NCBI RefSeq assembly: GCF_009912395.1
Contig: NZ_WNDO01000023.1
Span: 1-64,000, forward strand
Length of the DNA: 64,000 bases
Direction of reading: 5' to 3'
Source of the DNA: Luteibacter sp.
Lineage (GTDB): Bacteria; Pseudomonadota; Gammaproteobacteria; Xanthomonadales; Rhodanobacteraceae
A program made the position numbers and the translations under genes. The notes beneath the pieces were generated by a model. It made no database searches, was not told the origin of the DNA, and worked only from the letters and a program-made list of their open reading frames with translations. Shown here piece after piece: positions 1 to 6,633 of this stretch (positions are counted from its first letter, which is position 1; every line of letters starts with the position of its first letter).

Positions 1-148
1 GGCCATCCATGGTGAACACCTCGCCACACGGGAGCAGGCCAAGGCTCATGTGTTTGACTACATTGAGGTTGACTACAATCGGATCCGGCTGCACTCGACC
101 CTGGGCTACCTCAGCCCAGAGCAGTACGAGCTGGCCAATGTCGCTTAG
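1..148 (+). CDS. IS3-family transposase OrfB, C-terminal fragment (integrase core)
   Basis: The last 48 codons of a reading frame that enters from outside the window (codons start at base 2, TAG at 146-148). The residues include the pattern [20 protein letters not shown], which is the conserved C-terminal end of the rve integrase core of IS3-family OrfB proteins, just after the catalytic Glu region. The protein would cut and join the element ends as part of the OrfAB fusion. Whether the upstream part is intact cannot be judged. Confidence 0.85.
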   Translation, partial: AIHGEHLATREQAKAHVFDYIEVDYNRIRLHSTLGYLSPEQYELANVA

Positions 149-178
149 ATAGGTGTCCGTAAATCAGGGGCAAGATCA
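1..178 (+). mobile_element. Right end of an IS3-family insertion sequence (truncated by window edge)
   Basis: The window opens inside a transposase gene, and about 30 bases after its stop codon there is a terminal-repeat-like stretch (tgtccgtaaatcagggg followed by caagatca, roughly 154-178) ending in CA, as IS3-family ends do. Only the right end is visible, so the left repeat, the target duplication and the exact subgroup cannot be read. The element borders the repeat tract and the toxin-like cluster that follow, which suggests an accessory region. Confidence 0.7.
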
Positions 179-200
179 GGATTCTCAAAAGTTACCTCAC

Positions 201-756
201 CGTCGTTCCTGCGCACGCAGGAACCCAGCGCCTCGGTTCGCAAGCAACACGATGACGCTGCATCGGCTTTTACGTAGGTAACGTACTCGCGACAACCCAT
301 CGCATCGCGCTGGGTTCCAGCGTGCGCTGGAACGACGTGGGGGCACGATCAAACGGTGACGATGACCTGGCCCGCTGCGCGGGGTCGCGCGCAAGCGCGC
401 TCCTACAAGAGGCGGGATGCGATAATCGGATGCATCGCCGTAGGCACCGGCCTGCGCCGGTGCGACGACGCGCTTCGTCGTTCCGGCGTAGGCCGGAACC
501 CACTGCCTCGGTTTGCCAGCCATGCGGCGATGCTGCATCGGCTTTTGCGTAGGTAACGTATTCGCGACAACCTATCGCATCGCGCTGGGTTCCAGCGTGC
601 GCTGGAACGACGTGGGGCGCGATCAGACGGTGACGATGATCCGGCCCGCTGCGCGGGATCGCGCGCAAGCGCGCTCCTACAAGAGGCGGGATGCGATAAC
701 CGGGCGCATTGCCGGGGGCACTGGCCTGTGTCGGTGCGACGAACTTCGTCGTTGAT
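201..756. repeat. Two imperfect tandem copies of a ~275-bp repeat unit
   Basis: Bases 179-763 contain no convincing gene. Two copies of one unit start at 201 and 476 (period about 275). Each begins with a ~137-bp block (201-337 and 476-612) that opens with a short 'gtcgttcc' hairpin and closes with the inverted form ending in 'ggaacgacg'. Each block is followed by a REP-like stretch (tcgcgcgcaagcgcgctcc then tacaagaggcgg). The inner text (gctgcatcggctttt, gtaggtaacgta) is nearly the same in both copies. Similar blocks recur at 29711, 61044, 63832 and 63951. The short open frames across this tract are made of the repeat itself and are not called. Confidence 0.85.
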
Positions 757-763
757 CGATGTG

Positions 764-1519
764 TTAGGCGAGGGATGGGGGTGTTACGCGGCGGCGCGCG
801 AAGAAGAGGCCGTGGTTGGGTGATTTTTCTTCGCACCGAGCGATCTCGACGTCGAAGCCTTGCGTCGACAGGTGGCTGATCAGTACCCGTTCGTCCAACA
901 GGTCGAAACCATCCGCTCGCATCGATTCATCGACGTCGCCATGTATCGAGCCGGGTCCGAGTCGATGGAATTCCCCCACGATGGCCTCGACGAGGTCCAG
1001 TCGGGAGGCCGTCAACAGGATCGGATACTCGCCGCCTTCGCAGTCGATCTTCAACAGGCTCACTCTGCGCGCAAGTCGTGATAACACGTCGTCGAGCGAG
1101 ACGGCGCGTATCCGGCGGGCTTCACCCTTATCGGATACGACGCGATGACCGCCCGTATTCAGGCGCTCGGAGGCTGAGCGTAGACGCAGCGGTTCGGAGG
1201 GTCTGTCCGATCGCCATACGGCCTCGGCGCGGAGGTCGATGGCTTCGGCGAAGGGTGCCAGGTTCTCCATGGCGAGGCTGAAATTTGCCGGCTCTGGCTC
1301 GAAAGCGATCACCCGGCCCGCGCCGCGATGGAGACAGGCGTGACTGAAGGCACCGATATGGGCGCCGATGTCGACGATCAGGTCGTTTGCATCGAACGTG
1401 TCGGGAAGCCGGTATTCGTTGTCCATGAGAACCGATCGGGCGATACCGTAATCCCAGCTTTCCGGCCGGAGTCGAAGCATGCTGCCATCGTCAAGGCGAA
1501 CCTGGCATGTGTATGACAT
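764..1519 (-). CDS. FkbM family SAM-dependent methyltransferase
   Basis: A 251-residue protein with a class I methyltransferase fold. The SAM-binding motif I is visible as DIGAHIGAFS (about residues 50-60), followed by VIAFEPEPANF, and the FkbM-typical KIDCEGGEY motif lies near residue 155. FkbM enzymes O-methylate sugars or small molecules, often on glycans. The ATG at 1519 is preceded by a G-rich ribosome-binding stretch (aaagggggcc). It is the last gene of a minus-strand run and lies 40 bases after the glycosyltransferase gene, so a joint role in glycan synthesis or protein glycosylation is likely. Its acceptor is unknown, and its presence in a toxin-like cluster is the unusual feature. 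Confidence 0.85.
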   Translation of the reverse strand: MSYTCQVRLDDGSMLRLRPESWDYGIARSVLMDNEYRLPDTFDANDLIVDIGAHIGAFSHACLHRGAGRVIAFEPEPANFSLAMENLAPFAEAIDLRAEAVWRSDRPSEPLRLRSASERLNTGGHRVVSDKGEARRIRAVSLDDVLSRLARRVSLLKIDCEGGEYPILLTASRLDLVEAIVGEFHRLGPGSIHGDVDESMRADGFDLLDERVLISHLSTQGFDVEIARCEEKSPNHGLFFARRRVTPPSLA

Positions 1520-1559
1520 TCACGGCCCCCTTTCCCGAGCGTGACGAAGCGTGTCGCCG

Positions 1560-2720
1560 TCAGTGTCCATGAATCCACCCTTTCAGTCGTTGGCCTACGT
1601 CTCGCCAGGTCAGCGTGTTGACCGTCGCGTTGTGGAATGCGAGCGCGTCGTATGTCGCTCGTAAGGACACGTCCGTATAGAGCCGTGCCAGATCGTCGGC
1701 GATCGCATCGACATCCACCTCGAAGGCCCTGCGATTCAATGCCATGTCGTGGTAGGGCTCGGCGGGAATCATCAGGGCGTGATCACGCCAGAGTTCTCCA
1801 CAGCCCGTATGCGCGGGGACGAGCTGCGCCCTGCCGGTGGCGGCATGTTCGAAGGCGATCAATCCCCACCCCTCGGCGTCGGCCGTATTCAGGCCGACAT
1901 CACAGGCGTTGTACAGAAGATTGAGATGGGTATCGGTCGACGACGGATGGTCGAGCGTGGTTCCGGTCAGCAGGAGGCGGTCGTCGATGCCGAGCGAGCC
2001 CGCCAAGGGAAGGATCAGGGAGCCCCGATCGCGCAGGCCCATGTGCAGGTAAAGCTTGGCGTCGGCATCGGGCACGATGTCGAGGAACCGGCGAAAGGCC
2101 TGCAAGGTAAGGTCGACCCTTTTGCGAGGCTGGTTTCGGTTGGCATTGAGAACGATGAAGGTATCGTCCATGGCGTGGTCGGTGCCGAACAACGCATCCC
2201 GGGCCATCGTCCGTGCTCGTGGTGCGTGTGCGTCGAGGGGAAAGAACATCCCGATGTCGCAGCCGTGAGGAAGCACCTCCACGCGCGGCGCGGGGAGCGA
2301 CAATTGGGCCAGGGCATCGAGAAGGCTGTCCCGGGCGAACGTCGTGTAGACGGCAAGGACATCCAGGGTCGCGAGTCCCGCCAAGGCGGGGGAGGGCATG
2401 ACTGGGGAGTCGATCGCCATATAGGCGACGACCCGAGTTCCCGACAAGCGCATGGCGCAGGTCAGCTCGCATACCGTATCGATATCCGCAAAGATAAGCG
2501 CCACATCGTGCGACGATTCGCTCATGATACGGGCGACGTCGATGGCATCCATGCGGCGTGGTCGTGAGCTCGGGGCGTGGGTTTGAGCGATGAACGGGGC
2601 GGCGAGATCGAGGTGCGTGATATCGAAGTCGTCGGCGAACGCCGTATGCAGTTCGCCAAGCACGCGACCGAATCCGAAGCCGGGCCTTGCATAGCCGATG
2701 GTAAGCAGGGATCGCTTCAT
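1560..2720 (-). CDS. Glycosyltransferase family 4 (GT-B fold)
   Basis: About 386 residues from the ATG at 2720. An alternative in-frame ATG at 2735 lacks a good ribosome-binding site, while gggag sits 8 bases before the inner one. The C-terminal half carries the GT4 nucleotide-sugar signature EGWGLIAFEHAATG (the E-x7-E motif), preceded by LLTGTTLDHPSSTDTHL and NACDVGLNTADA, as in mannosyl- and glucosyl-transferases of this family. No signal peptide is visible, so it should act in the cytoplasm. It follows the MACPF gene by about 105 bases and precedes the FkbM methyltransferase by 40. The sugar donor and acceptor cannot be read. Modification of the toxin-like proteins or of a surface glycan are both possible. 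Confidence 0.85.
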   Translation of the reverse strand: MKRSLLTIGYARPGFGFGRVLGELHTAFADDFDITHLDLAAPFIAQTHAPSSRPRRMDAIDVARIMSESSHDVALIFADIDTVCELTCAMRLSGTRVVAYMAIDSPVMPSPALAGLATLDVLAVYTTFARDSLLDALAQLSLPAPRVEVLPHGCDIGMFFPLDAHAPRARTMARDALFGTDHAMDDTFIVLNANRNQPRKRVDLTLQAFRRFLDIVPDADAKLYLHMGLRDRGSLILPLAGSLGIDDRLLLTGTTLDHPSSTDTHLNLLYNACDVGLNTADAEGWGLIAFEHAATGRAQLVPAHTGCGELWRDHALMIPAEPYHDMALNRRAFEVDVDAIADDLARLYTDVSLRATYDALAFHNATVNTLTWRDVGQRLKGWIHGH

Positions 2721-2825
2721 CCTCGACACTCCCATGGGGCGGTGAGTCTTGCCAATCCGGCAAGGTGATGGAGGATTGCCCCCATCACCTCGTCTACGGA
2801 TTCCGTCGTGTGTACGGATGCGCGA

Positions 2826-4520
2826 TCAGGATGGGATGTATATGAACGAGTTGCCATCCGTCGTCGGCTCAAGGAACGATTCCAGTATCAGTCCGCCGCT
2901 GGAGCGATCCTGGGAGTAGTAGGTCACGAAGCTCTCCACAGTGGCGGAGGTCGCACCCCGGAACATCCCGATGAGGCCGTAAGCTACCCGCAGGCCGAGC
3001 ACCGATGTGTCCGTTTCCAGGCTACGCCACCACTCGTTGAGCGCGTCGCCTGCGCCAAGATTGACGAGGAAGTTGTAGAAGTCCGACGTGGGAAAGTCGG
3101 TCTTGTTGAGCACCCAGGGGATCAACACGGACACGATGATGTCGGACCGCTGGCTCACGGGGAACTTCTTGTTGAATTCGTCCAGTGCCTTGTCGTATGC
3201 CTCGGCGGAAGGCTTGCGGGAAGGAAGCAGGTTGCCCGGATGATTGGGGAATTCGTAAGCCGCCTGGTGCTTGACCGCGAGTGTCCGGGCATCCTGGACG
3301 ACGAGGATGATCGCCAGGTTTTCCAGGGATGTCGGCGCGGAGATCACCAGATTTTCGTTGACGTTGACGAAACCCTTCGGGAGCGTCGTGAGGGGGTTTG
3401 GTTTCGCGCTTTGATTCTTCGTGTCCCTGGCGAAGGGCGTGGCGACGGCTTTCAGCAGGATCGATTTCGATGCGTAGGCATCCATGGCCTGGCGCAAGGC
3501 CATGGCTTTCTCGCCTGAAAAGATGTCCGCGATGCTTTTCAGTTTGTACTCCACGGGCATGGGCGCGGCCTGGGACATCGCCAGCCACTGGACGTAGATT
3601 TCATGGAAATTCTGATCCTGCTCGGGCACCAGGCTGTTGAGAATGGACATGCTTCCGATCGAGCTGATACGTACCGAGCGGGAGCTGGCCCAGCTTTTCA
3701 ACGTGTTGTTCCAGATGACGCTCGCTTCGGCCTTGGTGGCGAAGAAAACCGCTTTGACCTCCGCCTTCAGCTTTGCCTCGAAGTCGATCTGGGAAACGAT
3801 GTTCGCCTTGTTGGCGTACATGAAATAATCCAGGCGAGATCCCATCACCACTTCGTTGACGTAGTGCGTTCCGAACTTGGCGAAAAAAGCGAAGAATAGA
3901 GCGACGTTTTCGTGCTTGCTTGCGTCGAACCTCGCGGGAAGGTTTTTGTAGTCCGGGTCGTCCAGCAAGCCCTTGTAGAGCTGGCTCTCGGAGTCGTCTT
4001 TCAGGCGTAGCTTGTACGATCGGCTTTTCACCGAGTACAGGCCCATATGGTAATCCTGGACGGAGGAGGTCATGCTTGAAAAAGCGGCCTTGAACTCGCC
4101 GGAGAAAACCCGGTATCGCCCGTTCATGCCGGCTTCCGCCGCGAAATACTCCGATACGTCGGCGCGGCTGCTGAATATATGCGAGCTGCCTTCGTGGGCG
4201 CCGACCAGGAGCGGATCGTCGACTTGCTCGGGCACAACGTATTCGTTGCCAGACAACGTGTTATGCCAGGTGCGGTCGCTGGGTGTCGTCGTGTCGAAAA
4301 GCATCTTTCGGGCCGAACTGCTGTTGTAGCGGCCGAAGATGTTGAATCCCTTTCCCAGGATGGAATGTCCGGGAACGACCTGGCGTGGCTTTTTATCCTG
4401 CGTCCTGGGTTCGGACGGCATCGGTTGCAGTGGCCATAGAGGCCAGTAGGGAGGACGCGTCGGTATCACGGGCGCTGACTCGGTGCCGTTTTCCACGGGC
4501 TCTGGCAATTCCTGCGACAT
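2826..4520 (-). CDS. MACPF-domain pore-forming protein with an ILEI/PANDER-like C-terminal domain
   Basis: A 564-residue protein. Residues 1-45 are proline-rich and show no Sec signal. Residues ~50-350 look like a MACPF domain: an opening LGKGFNIFGRY (55-65) and the MACPF signature FGTHYVNEVVMGS at 216-228, matching the family pattern [WYF]-G-[TS]-H-[FY] plus a glycine-containing tail. MACPF proteins oligomerise into membrane pores. Residues ~383-540 resemble the ILEI/PANDER (FAM3-like) domain: a ILVVQDARTLAV strand, a DEFNKKFP helix, DIIVSVL, then FLVNLGAGDA and RVAYGLIGMFRG. ILEI-like domains can bind glycans, so this part may choose the target; that is inference. The ATG at 4520 follows agagggga. 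The gene lies 60 bases after the CdtB-like gene on the same strand. By eye it is less GC-rich than its neighbours. Confidence 0.82.
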   Translation of the reverse strand: MSQELPEPVENGTESAPVIPTRPPYWPLWPLQPMPSEPRTQDKKPRQVVPGHSILGKGFNIFGRYNSSSARKMLFDTTTPSDRTWHNTLSGNEYVVPEQVDDPLLVGAHEGSSHIFSSRADVSEYFAAEAGMNGRYRVFSGEFKAAFSSMTSSVQDYHMGLYSVKSRSYKLRLKDDSESQLYKGLLDDPDYKNLPARFDASKHENVALFFAFFAKFGTHYVNEVVMGSRLDYFMYANKANIVSQIDFEAKLKAEVKAVFFATKAEASVIWNNTLKSWASSRSVRISSIGSMSILNSLVPEQDQNFHEIYVQWLAMSQAAPMPVEYKLKSIADIFSGEKAMALRQAMDAYASKSILLKAVATPFARDTKNQSAKPNPLTTLPKGFVNVNENLVISAPTSLENLAIILVVQDARTLAVKHQAAYEFPNHPGNLLPSRKPSAEAYDKALDEFNKKFPVSQRSDIIVSVLIPWVLNKTDFPTSDFYNFLVNLGAGDALNEWWRSLETDTSVLGLRVAYGLIGMFRGATSATVESFVTYYSQDRSSGGLILESFLEPTTDGNSFIYIPS

Positions 4521-4580
4521 GAGGTATCCCCTCTGGATGGTGGATGATGTGGATGTCGTGACATAACGCTGGCGTGACGA

Positions 4581-5339
4581 TCAGAACTCGGCACCCGCCA
4601 CGGGTATCGCCGCGTTCACCTCGAAGAGTTGCGGGTAGTGATCGGATTGAAGCAGGGCGCTCTCATAGCGTTCGCATTGTTCCGAAACGCCGACGTCAGG
4701 GCTCGATATGGCGTAGTCGAGGCTGCGCTCGATGGCGTTGTATGGACCCCGACCCCAGGCGGGATGCGTCGGATCCGTCGGCGGATGCACGATGTGATTT
4801 TCGTAGAAGGGGTGCGCTTCCATTTGCCCGGGGTCTGCGTTGAAGTCGCCGGCAAGCACCCAGCCCGCTTGCGCGCTGTAAACGGTCTCGTCGCCCCAGA
4901 TACCTGCGATGAGATCCTTTGCATCCGCTGCCCCGCCCCCGCCACTCGTGGCATGCAGATTGAAGATCCATGGGCGACCCGCGCCGGGTTGGACACCTAG
5001 CGTTGGTCGCCTGTTCCCCGGCAGCAGGCGCGTTTCTGCGTGCGTGGGGCGATATTGCCGAATGGCTGTGGCGAGACTGCAGCGCTTATTGCCGCCGGGC
5101 CATGTCTCCCTCCACTCGTGGTAGACGATGTACCACTCGGGCAGTGGCCGGAAGCGCGTTCCGCCGGGGGAGTATCGATAGAGATGACAGTCGCCATAGT
5201 CCGCGACGAATGTGGCGTTCTTCGTCACTTCTGTCACCTCCTGGAGGAGCAGCATGCTGAACGCACCGCTCTTCATTTCCTGGGAGATGGCACCCCACTT
5301 GGACTGGGCGCCCTGGGCGTTCCACGTCACGACGTTCAT
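4581..5339 (-). CDS. CdtB-like nuclease (cytolethal distending toxin B family, EEP superfamily)
   Basis: A 252-residue protein that reads through the complete CdtB pattern: WNAQG (6-10) followed by SKW, LLLQEV with the metal-binding Glu34, YIVYHEW, FNLHATSGG with His129, VLAGDFN with Asp165 and Asn167, PPTDPTHP, SLDYAI with Asp208, and the terminal SDHYP with Asp233/His234. The order and spacing follow CdtB more closely than ExoIII- or sphingomyelinase-type relatives. CdtB is a DNase/phosphatase that damages host nuclear DNA. Secreted CdtB normally has a signal peptide; here an in-frame TAG lies about 40 bases upstream of the ATG, so none can be added. The ATG is preceded by ggagag. No CdtA/CdtC lectin subunits are present; the MACPF gene is the adjacent partner. 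Confidence 0.85.
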   Translation of the reverse strand: MNVVTWNAQGAQSKWGAISQEMKSGAFSMLLLQEVTEVTKNATFVADYGDCHLYRYSPGGTRFRPLPEWYIVYHEWRETWPGGNKRCSLATAIRQYRPTHAETRLLPGNRRPTLGVQPGAGRPWIFNLHATSGGGGAADAKDLIAGIWGDETVYSAQAGWVLAGDFNADPGQMEAHPFYENHIVHPPTDPTHPAWGRGPYNAIERSLDYAISSPDVGVSEQCERYESALLQSDHYPQLFEVNAAIPVAGAEF

Positions 5340-5507
5340 CGTCTCTCCACGATCGACGGGCAGCTATGGGGAGCCTCCTGTCGATGCTGTCCGGGAGGCT
5401 TTCAGGGAGCGTCGGTGTCACGGATGGGCGGAAGTCCGCTCCGTGAACGATGCGTCGGAGGCTAGATTTGCCGCAAGGCTTCGACAATCCCCGAAAACGG
5501 GGCTGTG

Positions 5508-5530
5508 GTGTGGAATGTGATTTACCACAC
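5508..5530. promoter_or_regulatory. Inverted repeat upstream of the CdtB/MACPF cluster (possible operator)
   Basis: The arms gtgtgg (5508-5513) and ccacac (5525-5530) are separated by 11 bases that include tgtga. The overall look recalls a degraded CRP/Clp-type site (TGTGA-N6-TCACA), but the right half does not match well. It lies about 170 bases upstream of the CdtB-like start. This is only a candidate. Confidence 0.25.
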
Positions 5531-5601
5531 GCGCGATCGACGGCATCCGGCTACGGGCGATGCCGGAGGACAATCTGGGATCGATGCTGATGGGTGCGTT
5601 G

Positions 5602-5629
5602 TGTAGGAGCGCGCCAGCGCGCTCCTACA
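5602..5629. repeat. REP palindrome
   Basis: A 12-base perfect stem (tgtaggagcgcg / cgcgctcctaca) with the loop ccag. It is a short member of the same REP family seen at 24631, 41130, 42371 and 58548. It lies between the small secreted protein gene and the toxin cluster. Confidence 0.85.
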
Positions 5630-5681
5630 GAGGCCTTGCAGGTTCCATGGTATCGACCTGGGGCCGGTGAAGCGGGAGCGA

Positions 5682-5867
5682 TCAGATCGGGACGCAGCGC
5701 CAGGTCGCCTTGCCATTGATGACGCCGACGAACTGGGCGACCTGTCCATCCGGGCATACCGGTGCGTTGCTATAGATGTGGTTCGGCGTCGGAGAGGTAA
5801 CGATGCCGCTTGCGTTCGCAGAGACGGCGGCCACGATCAGGACAAGACCAGCGCACAGGATCTTCAT
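5682..5867 (-). CDS. Small secreted protein of unknown function (61 aa)
   Basis: The protein starts MKILCAGLVLIVAAVSANAS, a typical Sec signal peptide with likely cleavage after ANA (about residue 19). The mature part is only about 40 residues and holds two cysteines, in VCPDGQ and WRCVPI, that could form one disulfide. The ATG at 5867 is preceded by gggaga at 8 bases. A longer in-frame ATG at 6305 would overlap the VOC gene on the other strand and is rejected. No family is recognised. The leader upstream of it can fold (see 5906-5971). Confidence 0.65.
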   Translation of the reverse strand: MKILCAGLVLIVAAVSANASGIVTSPTPNHIYSNAPVCPDGQVAQFVGVINGKATWRCVPI

Positions 5868-5905
5868 ATCGACGTTCTCCCAGAGGAATGTGAAAGGTAC
5901 GATCG

Positions 5906-5971
5906 GTCGGGACCCCCGGCTACGGGAATCAGGCACGCCTTTACTCCCGCACGGAAGGGTTTGCAACCGAC
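5906..5971 (-). promoter_or_regulatory. Possible structured leader of the small secreted protein gene
   Basis: Read on the minus strand, a closing pair gtcgg/ccgac (5967-5971 with 5906-5910) encloses the text gcaaacc, a small cttcc/gggag hairpin, taaaggc and gtagccggg. The strings GCAAACC, (A)AAG and GTAGCCGGG recall parts of the cyclic-di-GMP-I (GEMM) riboswitch consensus, but the core GGGACGCAAAGC is not matched and the third stem is too short. It is therefore noted as a folded leader only, about 40 bases before the start codon. Confidence 0.2.
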
Positions 5972-6125
5972 GCCGGTAGGCCTTGGGGCGCGCAGGTGCC
6001 GGCCGTCCCCGGGTAGCCTCCAAAGAGACGACCCTCTTCCGAATCTGTCCATGCGGTCGTTGCCGGTGGGCCGTCCTTCTGCTATTGGTCTGCCGAACTG
6101 GGCCAGGGTCGACGGGGAGTAGGCA

Positions 6126-6485
6126 ATGGGCGTGACGGGGATTGGCGGATTCTTCTTCCGGGCGAACGATCCGGAGGCGTTGAGCAAGTGGTATGCCGAA
6201 CATCTCGGTGTGGGGGCGGGTAAGTACGGGAAGTGGGAGATGCAGGCGGGGACGAGTGTGTTTTCGCCGTTCAAGGCCGATACCGATTATTTCCCGGCCG
6301 GTCACCCGTGGATGCTCAACCTGCGCGTGGATAACCGCGATGAGTTGTGCGAGAAACTTCGCGCGGCGGGTATCGAGGTGATCATCAAGGAGGAATGGGA
6401 TGCATCGGGGGTGGGACTATTCGCGCGCATCCACGATCCGGAGGGTAACCCGATCGAATTGTGGCAGCCGCCAATCAAGCCATGA
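6126..6485 (+). CDS. VOC-family protein (glyoxalase/bleomycin-resistance fold)
   Basis: A 119-residue single-domain protein. It shows the VOC pattern: GGFFFRANDPEALSKWYAEH at the start, a central strand region with PWMLNLRVDN, and the C-terminal HDPEGNPIELWQPP, where the Glu of IELWQ is the usual metal ligand. VOC proteins include glyoxalase I, dioxygenases and drug-binding proteins, and the substrate cannot be set from sequence. The ATG at 6126 follows ggggagtaggca. It stands alone between divergent or unrelated genes. Confidence 0.85.
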   Translation: MGVTGIGGFFFRANDPEALSKWYAEHLGVGAGKYGKWEMQAGTSVFSPFKADTDYFPAGHPWMLNLRVDNRDELCEKLRAAGIEVIIKEEWDASGVGLFARIHDPEGNPIELWQPPIKP

Positions 6486-6489
6486 AGCG

Positions 6490-6525
6490 TTTTTTATTTG
6501 ATATATATTTTTATAAATTTATATA
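6490..6525. promoter_or_regulatory. Very AT-rich stretch upstream of the deiminase gene
   Basis: About 36 bases are almost pure A/T (ttttttatttgatatatatt, then ttataaatttatata), a sharp contrast with the GC-rich surroundings. It lies 110-145 bases before the ATG at 6634 and could serve as a promoter UP element, as an H-NS/MvaT-type silencing site, or as the U-tract of a terminator for the VOC gene. No single -10 box can be fixed. Confidence 0.4.
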
Positions 6526-6633
6526 CGGATGTTCCATGAAAATGGCGGCTAATTAGCAAGCCGCCATACATGTTCCCGCACTCAGAATGCCGTTCATTCG
6601 ATTCATTCATCGCGTTTGACGAAGAGCGTATTT

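Larger units (their letters stand above)
5340..5681. other. Upstream region of the toxin-like cluster, with REP and hairpins
   Basis: No gene was found. On the minus strand this region should contain the promoter of the four-gene cluster. It holds a small hairpin (ccccgaaaacgggg, about 5489-5502), an inverted repeat at 5508-5530, and one REP palindrome at 5602-5629. No clear -35/-10 pair could be fixed by eye. Confidence 0.4.

Noticed and set aside
201-756. CRISPR array
   Set aside because: The two units are ~275 bp, imperfect and only two in number; there are no short regular repeats with unique spacers and no cas genes.
197-836. Several short open frames in the left repeat tract
   Set aside because: They are translations of the repeated elements; equivalent frames recur in each copy and carry no domain.
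4581-5339. Exonuclease III or sphingomyelinase identity for the EEP protein
   Set aside because: The order WNAQG-SKW, LLLQE, FNLHATSGG, GDFN, PTDPTHP, LDYAI, SDHYP matches CdtB more closely than ExoIII or sphingomyelinase signatures.
5906-5971. Firm call of a cyclic-di-GMP-I riboswitch
   Set aside because: The strings gcaaacc and gtagccggg are present, but the conserved GGGACGCAAAGC core and a normal third stem are missing. Kept only as a low-confidence folded leader.
5682-6305. Longer 207-codon version of the small secreted protein
   Set aside because: It would overlap the VOC gene on the other strand by 180 bases, and its N-terminal part is not protein-like. The internal ATG at 5867 has a ribosome-binding site and begins a clean signal peptide.
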